A DNA stretch of 64,000 nucleotides. Source: Bacteroides sp. (GTDB lineage: Bacteria > Bacteroidota > Bacteroidia > Bacteroidales > Bacteroidaceae). Location: NCBI GenBank assembly GCA_019416685.1, contig DXWV01000028.1:1-64000 (forward strand). Direction: 5' to 3'. Both the position numbers and the translations under genes were made by a program. This document shows, piece by piece, positions 1 through 8,746 of the stretch. Under the pieces are notes generated by a model. That model saw only the letters and a program-made list of their open reading frames with translations, was not told the DNA's origin and ran no database searches. Positions within the stretch are counted from its first letter, which is position 1; the number at the start of each line of letters is the position of its first letter.

Positions 1-61
1 TTAGTCCCACGATTTATCCACCGATAATATGCTTGAAACGGCTATTTTCTGCTACTTGCTA

Positions 62-102
62 GAAAAAAGAAATCCCTGATAATGCTTGATTATCAGGGAT
101 TT
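62..102 (-). terminator. Rho-independent terminator of tRNA-Lys
   Basis: A perfect 13-bp stem (70-82 with 90-102) encloses a 7-nt loop. Read on the minus strand it is followed by a T-rich run (TTTCTTTTTT), and it lies directly downstream of the tRNA. Confidence 0.75.
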
Positions 103-126
103 GCTTGATTTTTCTTTTGTTTTCAG

Positions 127-199
127 TGATCCGCCTGGGGCTCGAACCCAGGACCCCAACATTAAAAGTGTTGTGCTCTACCTGCTGAGCTAGCGAATC
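127..199 (-). tRNA. tRNA-Lys (anticodon TTT)
   Basis: The reverse strand folds as a full cloverleaf. The acceptor stem GATTCGC pairs with GCGGATC (one G-T pair) and the discriminator is A. The D arm is GCTC/GAGC, the anticodon stem is CAACA/TGTTG around the loop CTTTTAA (anticodon TTT), the variable loop is GGGTC, and the T arm is CTGGG-TTCGAGC-CCCAG. The 3' CCA is not encoded. A -7 promoter motif lies about 40 bp upstream and a terminator lies downstream, so this looks like a single-gene unit. Confidence 0.96.
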
Positions 200-238
200 A
201 ATCCTTATTGCAAATCAGTTATTTCCTGATTGCGGGTG

Positions 239-268
239 CAAAGGTAGTGACTTTTTTTATATTTGCAA
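239..268 (-). promoter_or_regulatory. Bacteroides-type promoter of tRNA-Lys
   Basis: The minus strand carries TACCTTTG at 246-239, an exact match to the Bacteroides -7 consensus TAnnTTTG. A TTG-containing -33 element lies 18 bp upstream, at about 265-268. The predicted start point is some 30 nt before the tRNA. Confidence 0.65.
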
Positions 269-292
269 GTAAAAGCTATAAAAAAGTTTGTA

Positions 293-1432
293 CTATTTTT
301 TATCTTCTACTTCACGTTGCTGATCCTCAGTGTATTCCGGGTTTGAATCACTTATCCTTTCTCTATTAATAATGAAACGTTGATAATAGGAAAGCATTAA
401 TGTCGTCAATGGGAGTGCTATGATCATACCTAACATTCCCATCAATGATCCCCAAATAGAAAGTGAGAGTAGAATAATAGCTGGATTTAATCCGGTTATC
501 TTTCCCATAATTTTGGGAACAATAAATGTGTCCTGGATAATTTGAACAACTATAAATACAGCTGAGGCTGAAGCAATGATTATCCAGAAATTCTGTCCGG
601 TGTCAGCTGCTTTAAGAATGGCTAACATGATAGTGGGCAGGAAACCAATAATTTGAAGGTAAGGTACCATATTTAACGCACCGATAAATAACCCTAATCC
701 GATAGCCATTGGAAAATCTATAATGAGAAAACCAATACTAAATAATATACCTACACAGAGAGCGACGAGGGCCTGTCCACGAAAATAAGTATTCATACCA
801 TTCTGAACGTCTATAATCAGGTTAGTAGTGAAAGTACGATATTTGGCAGGTAACAAGTGTATCCAGCCTTCGGCAATTGACTCATAATCCAATAAGATAA
901 ATACTACATATAATAAGATGATAAAAGACGCCAAAATACTGAATAAGAAGTTTATAGATTCAGATAATAACATCCAAAGCTTAGGCACTGTACTCTTTAC
1001 TGCATTAACTATGTTTTCTTCGCTGAGAATACGGCTCAAGGCATTCATATCTATATTTTCCTGAATAAAATCAGCAAGGCTTTTCGGTACATTTGAATTG
1101 TCTGCTATACCATGGGTGAAGTAAATGACCAAAAGGTCTTTTACTTTTCCAAATTCTTCTAAAAGTGGAGGTACGAGAAAGTAGAAGGCAGTAACTCCAA
1201 CTACTGTAATGGAGAATAATGCACAAAAGATAGAGAGTACCCGGCTTTTTAAACGTAACCTATATTGGAAGAGTTTGACCAGCGGATAAATCATATAGGC
1301 AATGAGCCATGCCAGAAAGAAAGGTAACAATACTCCGCTTAGCCTTTCGACTAGCATTAATACTCCAACAATAAGAATGCAGCAGATTGCACCACGTATA
1401 AAGCTATCGAATGTTATTTTCTTTCTTTCCAT
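293..1432 (-). CDS. AI-2E family (PerM/YdiK-like) membrane protein
   Basis: This is a 379-residue polytopic inner-membrane protein. A pair of N-terminal hydrophobic helices (about residues 12-50) is followed by a third near 65-88, a soluble segment at about 90-150, and further membrane helices to residue 345. The C-terminal half has the Gly/Pro-rich pattern of the family (FIGALNMVPYLQIIGFLPT, then LNPAIILLSLSIWGSLMGMLG). Length and architecture fit the AI-2E transporter family (Pfam PF01594). Some members export autoinducer-2 and others move ions or have unknown substrates, so I do not assign a substrate. The charged tail is typical. The gene follows tdk with a 13-bp gap on the same strand, so co-transcription is likely. 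Confidence 0.85.
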   Translation of the reverse strand: MERKKITFDSFIRGAICCILIVGVLMLVERLSGVLLPFFLAWLIAYMIYPLVKLFQYRLRLKSRVLSIFCALFSITVVGVTAFYFLVPPLLEEFGKVKDLLVIYFTHGIADNSNVPKSLADFIQENIDMNALSRILSEENIVNAVKSTVPKLWMLLSESINFLFSILASFIILLYVVFILLDYESIAEGWIHLLPAKYRTFTTNLIIDVQNGMNTYFRGQALVALCVGILFSIGFLIIDFPMAIGLGLFIGALNMVPYLQIIGFLPTIMLAILKAADTGQNFWIIIASASAVFIVVQIIQDTFIVPKIMGKITGLNPAIILLSLSIWGSLMGMLGMIIALPLTTLMLSYYQRFIINRERISDSNPEYTEDQQREVEDKK

Positions 1433-1445
1433 ATTTATTGATATT

Positions 1446-2045
1446 TTATCCTTTTTCTTTATCTTCTTCTAAAGCGCGCAAATAGCATTCGCGACACAAG
1501 GGTTCGTATTCGGCTGTTTCTCCCAACATTACTTGCTTGTCGTTTTTTACAGTTCGATGTGAAAAGGAAGCCAGTTGACCACACTTTACACAAATGGCAT
1601 GTACTTTTGAGACTTCATCGGCTATGGCACATAGGCCGGGCATTGGTCCAAAAGGGTTACCTTTAAAATCCATATCCAGTCCGGCAATGATTACTCTTAT
1701 TCCATTATTTGCCAGTTGATTACATACATCGATCAGACTGCTGTCGAAAAACTGTGCTTCATCTATACCCACTACATCAATCTCAGATGTGAATAATAAT
1801 ATACTGGCTGATGAATCAATAGGAGTAGAAGAGATTGCGTTACTGTCATGTGAAACGACATCGGCTTCAGAATAGCGCACATCAATAGAAGGTTTGAAAA
1901 TTTCTACACGTTGGCGAGCAAACTTAGCACGTTTGAGACGACGTATCAACTCCTCTGTTTTTCCCGAAAACATGGAGCCGCAAATAACTTCTATTCTTCC
2001 TCTTCTTCTGGTTTCCTGTATGTGATCTTCTGAAAATAATACCAT
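1446..2045 (-). CDS. tdk: Thymidine kinase (type II)
   Basis: ATP-dependent phosphorylation of thymidine to dTMP in the pyrimidine salvage pathway; cytoplasmic. The P-loop GSMFSGKT is at residues 23-30, with the Walker B-like VVGIDEAQFF at about 110-119. A lasso region with two zinc-binding cysteine pairs follows (CVKC near 152 and CREC near 184). The length of 199 residues is normal for bacterial type II enzymes. The N-terminal extension of about 17 residues before RIEVICGSMFSGKT is seen in Bacteroides homologues. It lies upstream of the AI-2E protein gene and is divergent from the next gene, across a 113-bp region rich in -7-like motifs. Confidence 0.96.
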   Translation of the reverse strand: MVLFSEDHIQETRRRGRIEVICGSMFSGKTEELIRRLKRAKFARQRVEIFKPSIDVRYSEADVVSHDSNAISSTPIDSSASILLFTSEIDVVGIDEAQFFDSSLIDVCNQLANNGIRVIIAGLDMDFKGNPFGPMPGLCAIADEVSKVHAICVKCGQLASFSHRTVKNDKQVMLGETAEYEPLCRECYLRALEEDKEKG

Positions 2046-2119
2046 GATTTAGTGTGTTATATTTGGTTGCAAAAATAACACTTTTGTTCGCTTTCTGATG
2101 TTTTTTCATTATTTATTTC

Positions 2120-2127
2120 TACATTTG
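2120..2127 (+). promoter_or_regulatory. Candidate -7 element upstream of the gene at 2159
   Basis: TACATTTG matches TAnnTTTG exactly and would start transcription about 25 nt before the ATG at 2159. No convincing TTTG -33 box at ideal spacing was seen; a second exact match (TATATTTG, 2058-2065) lies further upstream. Confidence 0.45.
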
Positions 2128-2158
2128 CGGCATCTACAAAAAGGTAAACAAGAAGGGT

Positions 2159-2734
2159 ATGCAAGCACTATTGACCAACATAGAACTGGATATTCAGGAG
2201 TTAAAGTACCTGATGGAGGCTTTCGAACGTGAGCCTAATGGGACCTTACGCGAGGTGCTGAAGCGGAATATTCTGCAAATGCGTGACCGGTTGGATCAGA
2301 TGTTGACAGAGCTGGATACTGTACAGAAGCCTGTTGAAGAAGAGATCATTCAACCCATTCTAACAGAAAAAGAGGTAGAGGAAGCTGTTCTCGAAGAGGT
2401 GGAAGAAGAAAAAGAGACTTTGCAAGTAGTAGAATCTCAACCACAAATAGAGGTACAGGAGACAATAAAAATCGTTTCTGCGGGATCTATATTGGGAGAG
2501 CGTATCAGACCGGTGACGGACTTACGTCGATCTATTAGTCTAAATGATTCTTTCCGCTTTTCGCGTGAATTGTTTAATGGTGACAGTGAACAGATGAATC
2601 GGGTTATAGAGCAGATCTCTGAGATGAGCTCTTTGAATGCCGCCATTGCTTTTCTACTTTCAAAAGTAAATGTTGATGAAGAGAATGAGGCTCTGATTGA
2701 TTTCCAAGAACTTCTCAAAAAGTATTTTAATTAA
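2159..2734 (+). CDS. Conserved Bacteroidales protein of unknown function
   Basis: This is a 191-residue soluble protein with no signal peptide. Residues 1-60 are predicted helical or coiled-coil (LTNIELDIQELKYLMEAFER). A long acidic linker full of Glu and Val follows (about 60-105), then a compact C-terminal part containing SLNDSFRFSRELFNGD and SEMSSLNAAIAFL. I recognise this pattern as a conserved hypothetical in Bacteroidales, usually found next to tdk and rsmI, but I know of no assigned function. It is the first gene of a probable plus-strand unit with rsmI, which begins 7-13 bp downstream. Confidence 0.8.
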   Translation: MQALLTNIELDIQELKYLMEAFEREPNGTLREVLKRNILQMRDRLDQMLTELDTVQKPVEEEIIQPILTEKEVEEAVLEEVEEEKETLQVVESQPQIEVQETIKIVSAGSILGERIRPVTDLRRSISLNDSFRFSRELFNGDSEQMNRVIEQISEMSSLNAAIAFLLSKVNVDEENEALIDFQELLKKYFN

Positions 2735-2747
2735 TCCGATAATGAAT

Positions 2748-3422
2748 ATGGGAAAATTATACGTAGTACCCACGCCGGTAGGGAATCTGGAGGATATGAC
2801 TTTTCGGGCTATCCGGATTCTGAAGGAGGTTGATCTCATTCTGGCCGAGGATACACGTACTTCCGGAATATTGCTGAAATATTTTGAAATAAAGAATGCA
2901 ATGCAATCTCACCACAAGTTTAATGAACATAAAACGGTAGAGAGCGTTGTTAATAGAATAAAGGCTGGTGAAACGGTGGCTTTGATTTCGGATGCTGGTA
3001 CGCCTGGTATCTCTGATCCGGGATTTCTTGTAGTACGCGAATGTGTGCGTAATGGCATTGAAGTACAATGTTTACCTGGAGCAACAGCTTTTGTACCGGC
3101 ATTGGTGGCTTCAGGATTGCCTAACGAGAAGTTTTGTTTTGAAGGTTTTCTCCCTCAGAAAAAGGGGCGCATGACGAAGCTAAAGTCTCTGGTAGAGGAA
3201 CACCGTACGATGGTATTTTATGAATCTCCCCATCGTTTGTTGAAAACACTGACACAGTTTGCGGAATATTTTGGTCCGGAACGTCAGGCCAGTGTGTCCC
3301 GGGAGATTTCTAAAGTCCACGAAGAGACTGTTCGTGGTAATTTGACTGAACTGATCGAGCATTTTACCGAGACTGATCCTCGTGGTGAGATAGTAATTGT
3401 AATTGCAGGAATAGACGATTAA
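2748..3422 (+). CDS. rsmI: 16S rRNA (cytidine-1402-2'-O)-methyltransferase RsmI
   Basis: SAM-dependent 2'-O-methylation of C1402 in the decoding centre of 16S rRNA. The N terminus GKLYVVPTPVGNLEDMTFRA is the tetrapyrrole-methylase fold signature of RsmI. It is followed by LILAEDTRTSG and by the glycine-rich SDAGTPGISDPG. With the start used here the length is 224 residues, normal for the family. I placed the start at the ATG of MGKLYVVP; an ATG two codons upstream (2742) is equally possible. The longer open frame back to 2697 overlaps the preceding gene and adds non-homologous residues, so I rejected it. Confidence 0.94.
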   Translation: MGKLYVVPTPVGNLEDMTFRAIRILKEVDLILAEDTRTSGILLKYFEIKNAMQSHHKFNEHKTVESVVNRIKAGETVALISDAGTPGISDPGFLVVRECVRNGIEVQCLPGATAFVPALVASGLPNEKFCFEGFLPQKKGRMTKLKSLVEEHRTMVFYESPHRLLKTLTQFAEYFGPERQASVSREISKVHEETVRGNLTELIEHFTETDPRGEIVIVIAGIDD

Positions 3423-3457
3423 ATAACTTCATTTAAAAAACGTAAAAACGTAAACGT

Positions 3458-4315
3458 ATGAAAAAGTTAGCAGTTTTAATTGTATGCGCAGCCATGTTGG
3501 CTTCGTGTGATGGCTTTAAAGGTGGCAGTAAAGACCTTAAAGCTGAAAATGATTCTTTATTGATAGAACTGACACAGCGTAATGCCGAGTTGGACGAAAT
3601 GATGGGAACATTCAATGAAATTCAGGAAGGTTTTCGCCAGATAAACGATGCTGAGAGCCGTGTAGACTTGCAGCGTGGCACAATAACAGAAAATTCATCA
3701 TCTGCAAAACAGCAGATTGCTTCTGATATTGAATTCATCACTAAACAAATGGAAGAGAACAAAGCTCAGATTGCTAAATTGCAGGCTATGTTGAAGAGCA
3801 GTAAGAACAACTCTGCTCAGCTGAAGAAAGCGGTTGAGTCTTTAACTCAGGAGCTGGTTGCCAAACAACAACGTATCGAAGAATTGCAGGCTGAACTTGC
3901 TTCTAAAAATATCCGTATTCAGGAATTGGATGCTGCTGTTAGTGGCCTTGCTGCTGACAAAGAGTCTCTTGCTGCTGAAAACGAGGCAAAAGCCAAGACT
4001 GTGGCAGAACAGGATAAAGCAATTAATGCTGCATGGTTTGTATTTGGTACGAAATCAGAATTGAAGTCTCAGAAGATTCTTCAAAGTGGTGATGTATTGA
4101 AAAATGCAGATTTCAATAAGGATTATTTTACTCAGATTGATATCCGTACCACCAAAGAAATTAAATTATATTCAAAACGTGCAGAGTTATTAACTACTCA
4201 TCCTGCCGGTTCTTATGAATTGGTAAAAGATGATAAGGGACAACTGACTTTGAAGATTACAAATCCAAAAGAGTTTTGGAGTGTATCCAGATATTTAGTT
4301 ATCCAGGTTAAATAA
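3458..4315 (+). CDS. Coiled-coil lipoprotein of unknown function
   Basis: This is a 285-residue protein with a lipoprotein signal peptide (lipobox LASC, predicted acylated Cys17). From about residue 25 to 190 it is a long heptad-rich coiled coil, rich in Ala, Glu, Gln, Lys and Leu. A small C-terminal globular part follows, probably beta-rich (FGTKSELKSQKIL to the end). It resembles conserved Bacteroides periplasmic or outer-membrane lipoproteins of unknown role. The stop overlaps the ATG of the next gene by one base (TAATG at 4313-4317), so translational coupling with the HAD phosphatase is likely. Confidence 0.82.
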   Translation: MKKLAVLIVCAAMLASCDGFKGGSKDLKAENDSLLIELTQRNAELDEMMGTFNEIQEGFRQINDAESRVDLQRGTITENSSSAKQQIASDIEFITKQMEENKAQIAKLQAMLKSSKNNSAQLKKAVESLTQELVAKQQRIEELQAELASKNIRIQELDAAVSGLAADKESLAAENEAKAKTVAEQDKAINAAWFVFGTKSELKSQKILQSGDVLKNADFNKDYFTQIDIRTTKEIKLYSKRAELLTTHPAGSYELVKDDKGQLTLKITNPKEFWSVSRYLVIQVK

Positions 4316-5007
4316 TGAAGTATAAAAATCTCTTTTTTGATTTAGACGATACACTTTGGGCATTTTCAGCAAATGCACGTGATACATTCGAAGAGATGTA
4401 TTATAAGTATAAGCTGGATGCTTTCTTTGATTCCTTTGAGCATTTCTATTCGCTTTATCAATGGCGTAATATAGAATTGTGGAGGGAATATGGTAATGGT
4501 CAGATCACGAAAGAGGAACTCAATCGTCAGCGCTTTCTGTATCCTCTTGAGGCAGTGGGCGCTGGCGATTCTGTTTTAGCGAAAGCATATTCAGATGATT
4601 TTTTTGCCGTTATCCCAACTAAAAGACGGTTGATGCCTCATGCGAAGGAGGTACTTGATAATTTGGCTTCGCGTTATAATCTCTATATTTTGTCCAATGG
4701 CTTTCGGGAACTTCAATACCGTAAAATGTGTTCCGGGGGAATTGAATCCTATTTTAAAAAAGTAATTCTTTCAGATGATATTGGGCTTTTGAAACCAGCT
4801 TCGCAGATCTTTCATTTTGCACTTTCGGCTACTCAATCAGAGTTGCGTGAATCATTGATGATTGGTGATAGTTGGGATGCCGATATCGTAGGTGCCAATG
4901 GGGTAGGGATGCATCAGGCCTTTTACAATGTTTCCGGGCGTACCGAATTTCCTTTCCAACCTACTTATCAACTGAGAGACCTGAAAGATTTGTTGGAAAT
5001 ATTGTAG
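4315..5007 (+). CDS. HAD-superfamily hydrolase, YjjG-type 5'-nucleotidase
   Basis: This is a 230-residue cytoplasmic HAD phosphatase. Motif I is FDLDDTLW, with the nucleophile Asp at residue 9 and the acid/base Asp two residues later. Motif II is YILSNG (about residues 124-129), a Lys of motif III lies in LLKPA, and motif IV is MIGDSWDADIVGA (about 182-194). A helical cap lies between motifs I and II. The layout and length match the YjjG/noncanonical-pyrimidine nucleotidase subfamily. That subfamily dephosphorylates nucleoside monophosphates, but the substrate here is inference. Its start overlaps the stop of the lipoprotein gene. Confidence 0.85.
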   Translation: MKYKNLFFDLDDTLWAFSANARDTFEEMYYKYKLDAFFDSFEHFYSLYQWRNIELWREYGNGQITKEELNRQRFLYPLEAVGAGDSVLAKAYSDDFFAVIPTKRRLMPHAKEVLDNLASRYNLYILSNGFRELQYRKMCSGGIESYFKKVILSDDIGLLKPASQIFHFALSATQSELRESLMIGDSWDADIVGANGVGMHQAFYNVSGRTEFPFQPTYQLRDLKDLLEIL

Positions 5008-5032
5008 TATTTATAGATAAGTCGTACTTTTG
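5001..5032 (+). promoter_or_regulatory. Bacteroides-type promoter for the MarC-family gene
   Basis: TACTTTTG at 5025-5032 matches the -7 consensus TAnnTTTG. A TTG at 5002-5004 lies 20 bp upstream at the -33 position. The -33 part overlaps the end of the HAD gene, so marC has its own start point. Confidence 0.6.
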
Positions 5033-5065
5033 CGTTGAAAAATAACGTATAAAGATACAACTGTT

Positions 5066-5710
5066 ATGGAAACTCTCTTGCCTTTTGCTTTACTATGTTT
5101 TACCTCCTTTTTTACGTTGACGAATCCTTTGGGTACGATGCCTGTATTTCTGACGATGACACATGGAATGACGGACAAAGAGCGGCGTGCAATTGTGCGA
5201 CGTGCCACAATTGTATCTTTTCTTACCCTAATGGTATTTGTGTTTGCAGGACAACTTCTTTTTAAATTTTTTGGGATCTCTACCAATGGATTCCGTATTG
5301 CTGGTGGGGTCATTATTTTTAAGATTGGTTTTGATATGTTACAGGCACGCTATACGCCTATGAAGTTGAAAGACGAAGAGATTAAAACTTATGCCGATGA
5401 TATTTCGATTACCCCTTTAGCTATTCCGATGTTGTGTGGACCGGGTGCCATAGCCAATGCCATTGTGCTGATGGAGGATTCTCACACTATCGAAATGAAA
5501 AGTGTCCTGATAGGGATGATTGCATTGATTTACTTTATTACTTTTCTTATTCTTCGTGCTTCAACCCGCTTGGTTAAAGTTTTGGGTGAAACGGGCAATA
5601 ATGTAATGATGCGTTTAATGGGACTTATCTTGATGGTGATTGCTGTGGAGTGTTTTGTCAGTGGATTAAGACCTATTTTAGTCGGGATATTGAAAGAAGG
5701 AATGATATAG
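5066..5710 (+). CDS. MarC family (UPF0056) integral membrane protein
   Basis: This is a 214-residue inner-membrane protein with six predicted transmembrane helices. The N terminus has the family pattern FFTLTNPLGTMPVFLTMT. The central loop contains ITPLAIPMLCGPGAIANAIVL, the most conserved MarC segment. The family was once linked to multiple antibiotic resistance, but that link was withdrawn and no transport substrate is established. A promoter at 5001-5032 and a following 440-bp gene-free stretch indicate a single-gene unit. Confidence 0.9.
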   Translation: METLLPFALLCFTSFFTLTNPLGTMPVFLTMTHGMTDKERRAIVRRATIVSFLTLMVFVFAGQLLFKFFGISTNGFRIAGGVIIFKIGFDMLQARYTPMKLKDEEIKTYADDISITPLAIPMLCGPGAIANAIVLMEDSHTIEMKSVLIGMIALIYFITFLILRASTRLVKVLGETGNNVMMRLMGLILMVIAVECFVSGLRPILVGILKEGMI

Positions 5711-6049
5711 GGAATTGCATTGTTGTTAAGACCATCCGATGTATGCATGATTGTCGAAAAAGTAATTATAAGATTTTTTAAGAAGAGATGTGAGGCAGGA
5801 TTAGAATATTTGTCCTTATGTAATCTCTTGATTTATATGTATACGGACCTCTTACTTAAAGACAGATAAGAGTGTACACTTATGCGAGTGTTAATTGTAC
5901 ACTTTTGCCATACGGTATTGTACACTTTTGGCATGCTAAAGTGTGCACTCTTGTAAAGTAAATTCCTATTGTTAAAAAAGTACATTAACGATATTAACAA
6001 ATGATGTGTTTTTCGGATGATTTTTGGAATTGAAAATCAATGTTTAATA
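5711..6049. other. Intergenic region with a 23-bp repeat array
   Basis: No gene is visible between the MarC-family gene and the terminator of the opposing lipoprotein gene. The stretch holds the repeat array at 5873-5964; the rest is AT-rich without a recognisable element. Confidence 0.6.
5873..5964 (+). repeat. Four direct repeats with 23-bp period
   Basis: Units start at 5873, 5896, 5919 and 5942. Copies 2 and 3 share TGTACACTTTTGSCA, copy 1 reads TGTACACTTATGCGA and copy 4 TGTGCACTCTTGTAA. The first 8-10 bases are conserved and the remainder of each unit is variable. The exact spacing of about two helical turns would place each copy on the same face of the DNA. Function unknown. Confidence 0.8.
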
Positions 6050-6087
6050 AAACGAAAAAGGCTGCACCTATCACAGGCACAGCCTTT
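6050..6087 (-). terminator. Terminator of the expressed susC-susD-lipoprotein operon
   Basis: AAAGGCTG pairs with CAGCCTTT around a loop of about 15 nt. On the minus strand it is followed by TTTTTCGTTTT. It lies downstream of the lipoprotein stop at 6154. Confidence 0.75.
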
Positions 6088-6153
6088 CAAACACTTTATT
6101 TAATGATACAACTATATTACTATAGTGTTAGTATCCCCATTTGTATATTCATG

Positions 6154-7026
6154 TCAATTTTTAATTTTCCAACTTGCTGAATTGTCGAAAATACCTTGAT
6201 CAACTCCTACTGTTCCGGAGAAAGAGATAATTCCGTTACAAGCGTCAATTGTACCCGAACCTACTACATAGAAGTTAGAATAACCCTGGAAAGTGGGATA
6301 TAGTACTTGCTTGGCAACATTTACTGTATGTACTGACGGATCAATTGTTATACGGATTTTTGAATCTTCATAGAAATCTACAATTTCTAATTCTGTGTCA
6401 GATATCTTCACTCCTTTAACTTGATAAGTAGCTCCCTGATAAAAAGTACTGTTATCAGTCATTGTCATTTCCCCTACGAAATCATCAAGAACCAATGGGC
6501 AAACGACAGAATATCTCACATTGTAAGAATAAGCTCTTCCTTCAACCTCCCAGCCGGTAAAACCTTTATTGTTGAACCCTGAATATTCATTCCATCCGTA
6601 TACGACATATCCGTCTTTCAATACAGCATTTGCCGTAAAGTAGATAGTTTCTCCCAATGATGGCTTTTCTTTACCAAACAGACGATATATCTCAGCCAGA
6701 TCAATGGTTATTTCCTGAGGGAAATTTTTAATATTATCCATTGCTACTTTGGCAGTACTTTTACCGGATACATCGGTAAATACGCATAGTAATTGTGCAT
6801 AATCCAGCATTGAATAATCTCCTTGCTGAGTCGGAATGCTCATTTTAACTTTATAATTACCGTCAGTTACTCCTGCTGAAAGTACACCATCTGTTCCTGC
6901 CGAGCGTACAATGTCAATGACAACTCCCTTTTTTACATCGTCCAGTGGGTAGGGGAGGTCTTGATCACAGCTAACGGTTAGCAATGTCAAAAAGACAGTT
7001 GCTATGAATAATTGTATATATTTCAT
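6154..7026 (-). CDS. Accessory surface lipoprotein of the expressed SusC/SusD pair
   Basis: The lipoprotein signal MKYIQLFIATVFLTLLTVSC gives acylated Cys20, and the mature protein is about 270 residues and beta-rich. No enzymatic motif is visible. An in-frame ATG at 7059 overlaps the susD stop (ATGA), and another lies at 7044. I prefer 7026 because it gives a compact signal peptide, though translational coupling through the ATGA overlap is possible. As the third gene of the operon it is likely a surface-exposed lipoprotein that sits with the SusCD complex. In the B. thetaiotaomicron peptide-importing SusCD structure, as I recall it, two extra lipoproteins occupy such a position. The function here is inferred from position only. 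Confidence 0.78.
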   Translation of the reverse strand: MKYIQLFIATVFLTLLTVSCDQDLPYPLDDVKKGVVIDIVRSAGTDGVLSAGVTDGNYKVKMSIPTQQGDYSMLDYAQLLCVFTDVSGKSTAKVAMDNIKNFPQEITIDLAEIYRLFGKEKPSLGETIYFTANAVLKDGYVVYGWNEYSGFNNKGFTGWEVEGRAYSYNVRYSVVCPLVLDDFVGEMTMTDNSTFYQGATYQVKGVKISDTELEIVDFYEDSKIRITIDPSVHTVNVAKQVLYPTFQGYSNFYVVGSGTIDACNGIISFSGTVGVDQGIFDNSASWKIKN

Positions 7027-7055
7027 ATTATCTTTAATTTTCATAATTAAACAAA

Positions 7056-8735
7056 TCATTTATCCCAGAATAAAATAGGTTCAGCCAGGTTTCTTCCGGA
7101 ATTACTAATATTCGGATTACGGGTTACTTCACTCGTTGGATACCATAATGCTCTTGAGAATGCATTGATTCCTTTCAATGGAATTTGTACCGGTCCTAAT
7201 TCGGGAACTTTGCTGGTGGCAAAGGGCGACTGTGCATATTGGGTGTTTTGAGAAAGCAGGGTTGGATAACCTGTACGCCGAATGTCTGAATAAGCTTCAA
7301 CCGGATTAAAGAAATTAGCAATCCATTTTTGTGTCATTACAATACGAAGTTTTTCAGTATCACTTGCTGCTGCGTCATACTTGGCTATTACTTTATTGAT
7401 AAAATCATCAATAACTTCCGTATTGATGACAGGTACTGTAGCACTTTCTGTTTTGGCTGCTTGAGAAACAGTGTTTACATGCGCCATAGAACGTTTGATA
7501 CCTTCTGTTAATGCAGCCTTTGCATCACCGGTAGCTTCACCTGTTAGATATAATTCGGCTAAGAGGAATGGGACGGAGTAAGCCTGAAGCATTTTTTCCG
7601 GAGCAACACCTGTACCTACACTTTTATCGCATTTTCCTCCTTGACCATCATCATACTTACCACCACAAGGGTAAATACCAATAAAGGTAGAGGTTTGGCG
7701 CTGGTCATTGCTGGCACCTGAAGCATTGGAACCAAAGAAAATGGATACAAATCCTCCATTACGATAATCGGTCTGATTCTGAGCTTCATCGTCTGCTTTA
7801 ATCTGGTTTACCCAATAATAAGGAATACGTGGATCTGTAATTCCAACGAATGGATTGTCCTTAACATTTAAGTCCATTCCGCTCATTGTTTCGTAAATCC
7901 ATGGACTGATATAATAGGTACTTTGTCCACCTAAATATTCATCTACGTAAGCAGGATGACGTTCGTCCGGATTGTCTTTTTTGGTATGTTTGAATTCAAA
8001 GTCCTCACCACTCTTCATGAAATTGTTTTCATTAAGAAGTGCACTCAATTTTCCATTCCAGTCTGTGATTTCACTTTTCGCTTTACGAGATTGTACTAAT
8101 AACTTCAATTTAAGAGTGTTACCCATTCTGATCCATTTGTCTTTATTCCCATTATAAATGAGGTCATCTGCAGCAGGTTTTATTAGATTAGCAGCTTCTG
8201 TATTTTTCAGATTACCAATCGCTTCATCAATCAGAACAATTAATGAATTGTATATATCCTGACTTCTATCTGCTGCCGGAGCATAGTTACCTTCAACATC
8301 GAACTCACTGTAAGGGATGTTTCCCCAGAGGTCTGCTATGTTTGCGAAAGAATACGCTTTCAGTAATTTTCCGATACCTGCATAAATTTGATTATCACCA
8401 GCTTCGGCAGCTTTGATAACGGCATTTGTATTTTTCAATCCATACGCATAAGCTTGCTGCCAAGTATTACCAAGGGTGGCTTGTGATGCTGTAATTCCGT
8501 AGTTATCAACTTCACGTGAAGTCAGGTGGAATATATAAGAAGGTAAAGATGCACCAATAAAACTTCCTGGAGCGAAGGACATAGCTACATCATATTCGGC
8601 ACCCGTCAATACTTTATTCAGCTCCGCAGTAGTTGGCTTATTGGGATCATCATTGATATCAAGAAAATCTTTGGTGCAGCTTGTGTTTACTAACAAAGCT
8701 GACGCTAAAACATATATAAAGTTTCTTATTTTCAT
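7056..8735 (-). CDS. SusD-like outer-membrane lipoprotein (expressed pair)
   Basis: This is the surface ligand-binding lid of a SusC transporter, 559 residues. It has a lipoprotein signal (MKIRNFIYVLASALLVNTSC, Cys20) followed by TKDFLDINDDPNKPT, the typical SusD N terminus. TPR-like helical segments follow (IADLWGNIPYSEF), and the C terminus carries NPVEAYSDIRRTGYPTLL and the WYPTSEV block. It matches the SusD-like subgroup that often pairs with peptide- or protein-linked SusC proteins. It lies 11 bp after susC on the same strand. In the present orientation it should be expressed, because its susC has a promoter. Confidence 0.93.
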   Translation of the reverse strand: MKIRNFIYVLASALLVNTSCTKDFLDINDDPNKPTTAELNKVLTGAEYDVAMSFAPGSFIGASLPSYIFHLTSREVDNYGITASQATLGNTWQQAYAYGLKNTNAVIKAAEAGDNQIYAGIGKLLKAYSFANIADLWGNIPYSEFDVEGNYAPAADRSQDIYNSLIVLIDEAIGNLKNTEAANLIKPAADDLIYNGNKDKWIRMGNTLKLKLLVQSRKAKSEITDWNGKLSALLNENNFMKSGEDFEFKHTKKDNPDERHPAYVDEYLGGQSTYYISPWIYETMSGMDLNVKDNPFVGITDPRIPYYWVNQIKADDEAQNQTDYRNGGFVSIFFGSNASGASNDQRQTSTFIGIYPCGGKYDDGQGGKCDKSVGTGVAPEKMLQAYSVPFLLAELYLTGEATGDAKAALTEGIKRSMAHVNTVSQAAKTESATVPVINTEVIDDFINKVIAKYDAAASDTEKLRIVMTQKWIANFFNPVEAYSDIRRTGYPTLLSQNTQYAQSPFATSKVPELGPVQIPLKGINAFSRALWYPTSEVTRNPNISNSGRNLAEPILFWDK

Positions 8736-8746
8736 ATGTTAAGTTT

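Noticed and set aside
2697..2747. Upstream start for rsmI
   Set aside because: It overlaps the preceding gene, and the family N terminus begins at MGKLYVVPTPVG.
5873..5964. CRISPR array
   Set aside because: The period of 23 bp leaves only 8-13 bp of variable sequence, there are four units and no cas genes are in the window.
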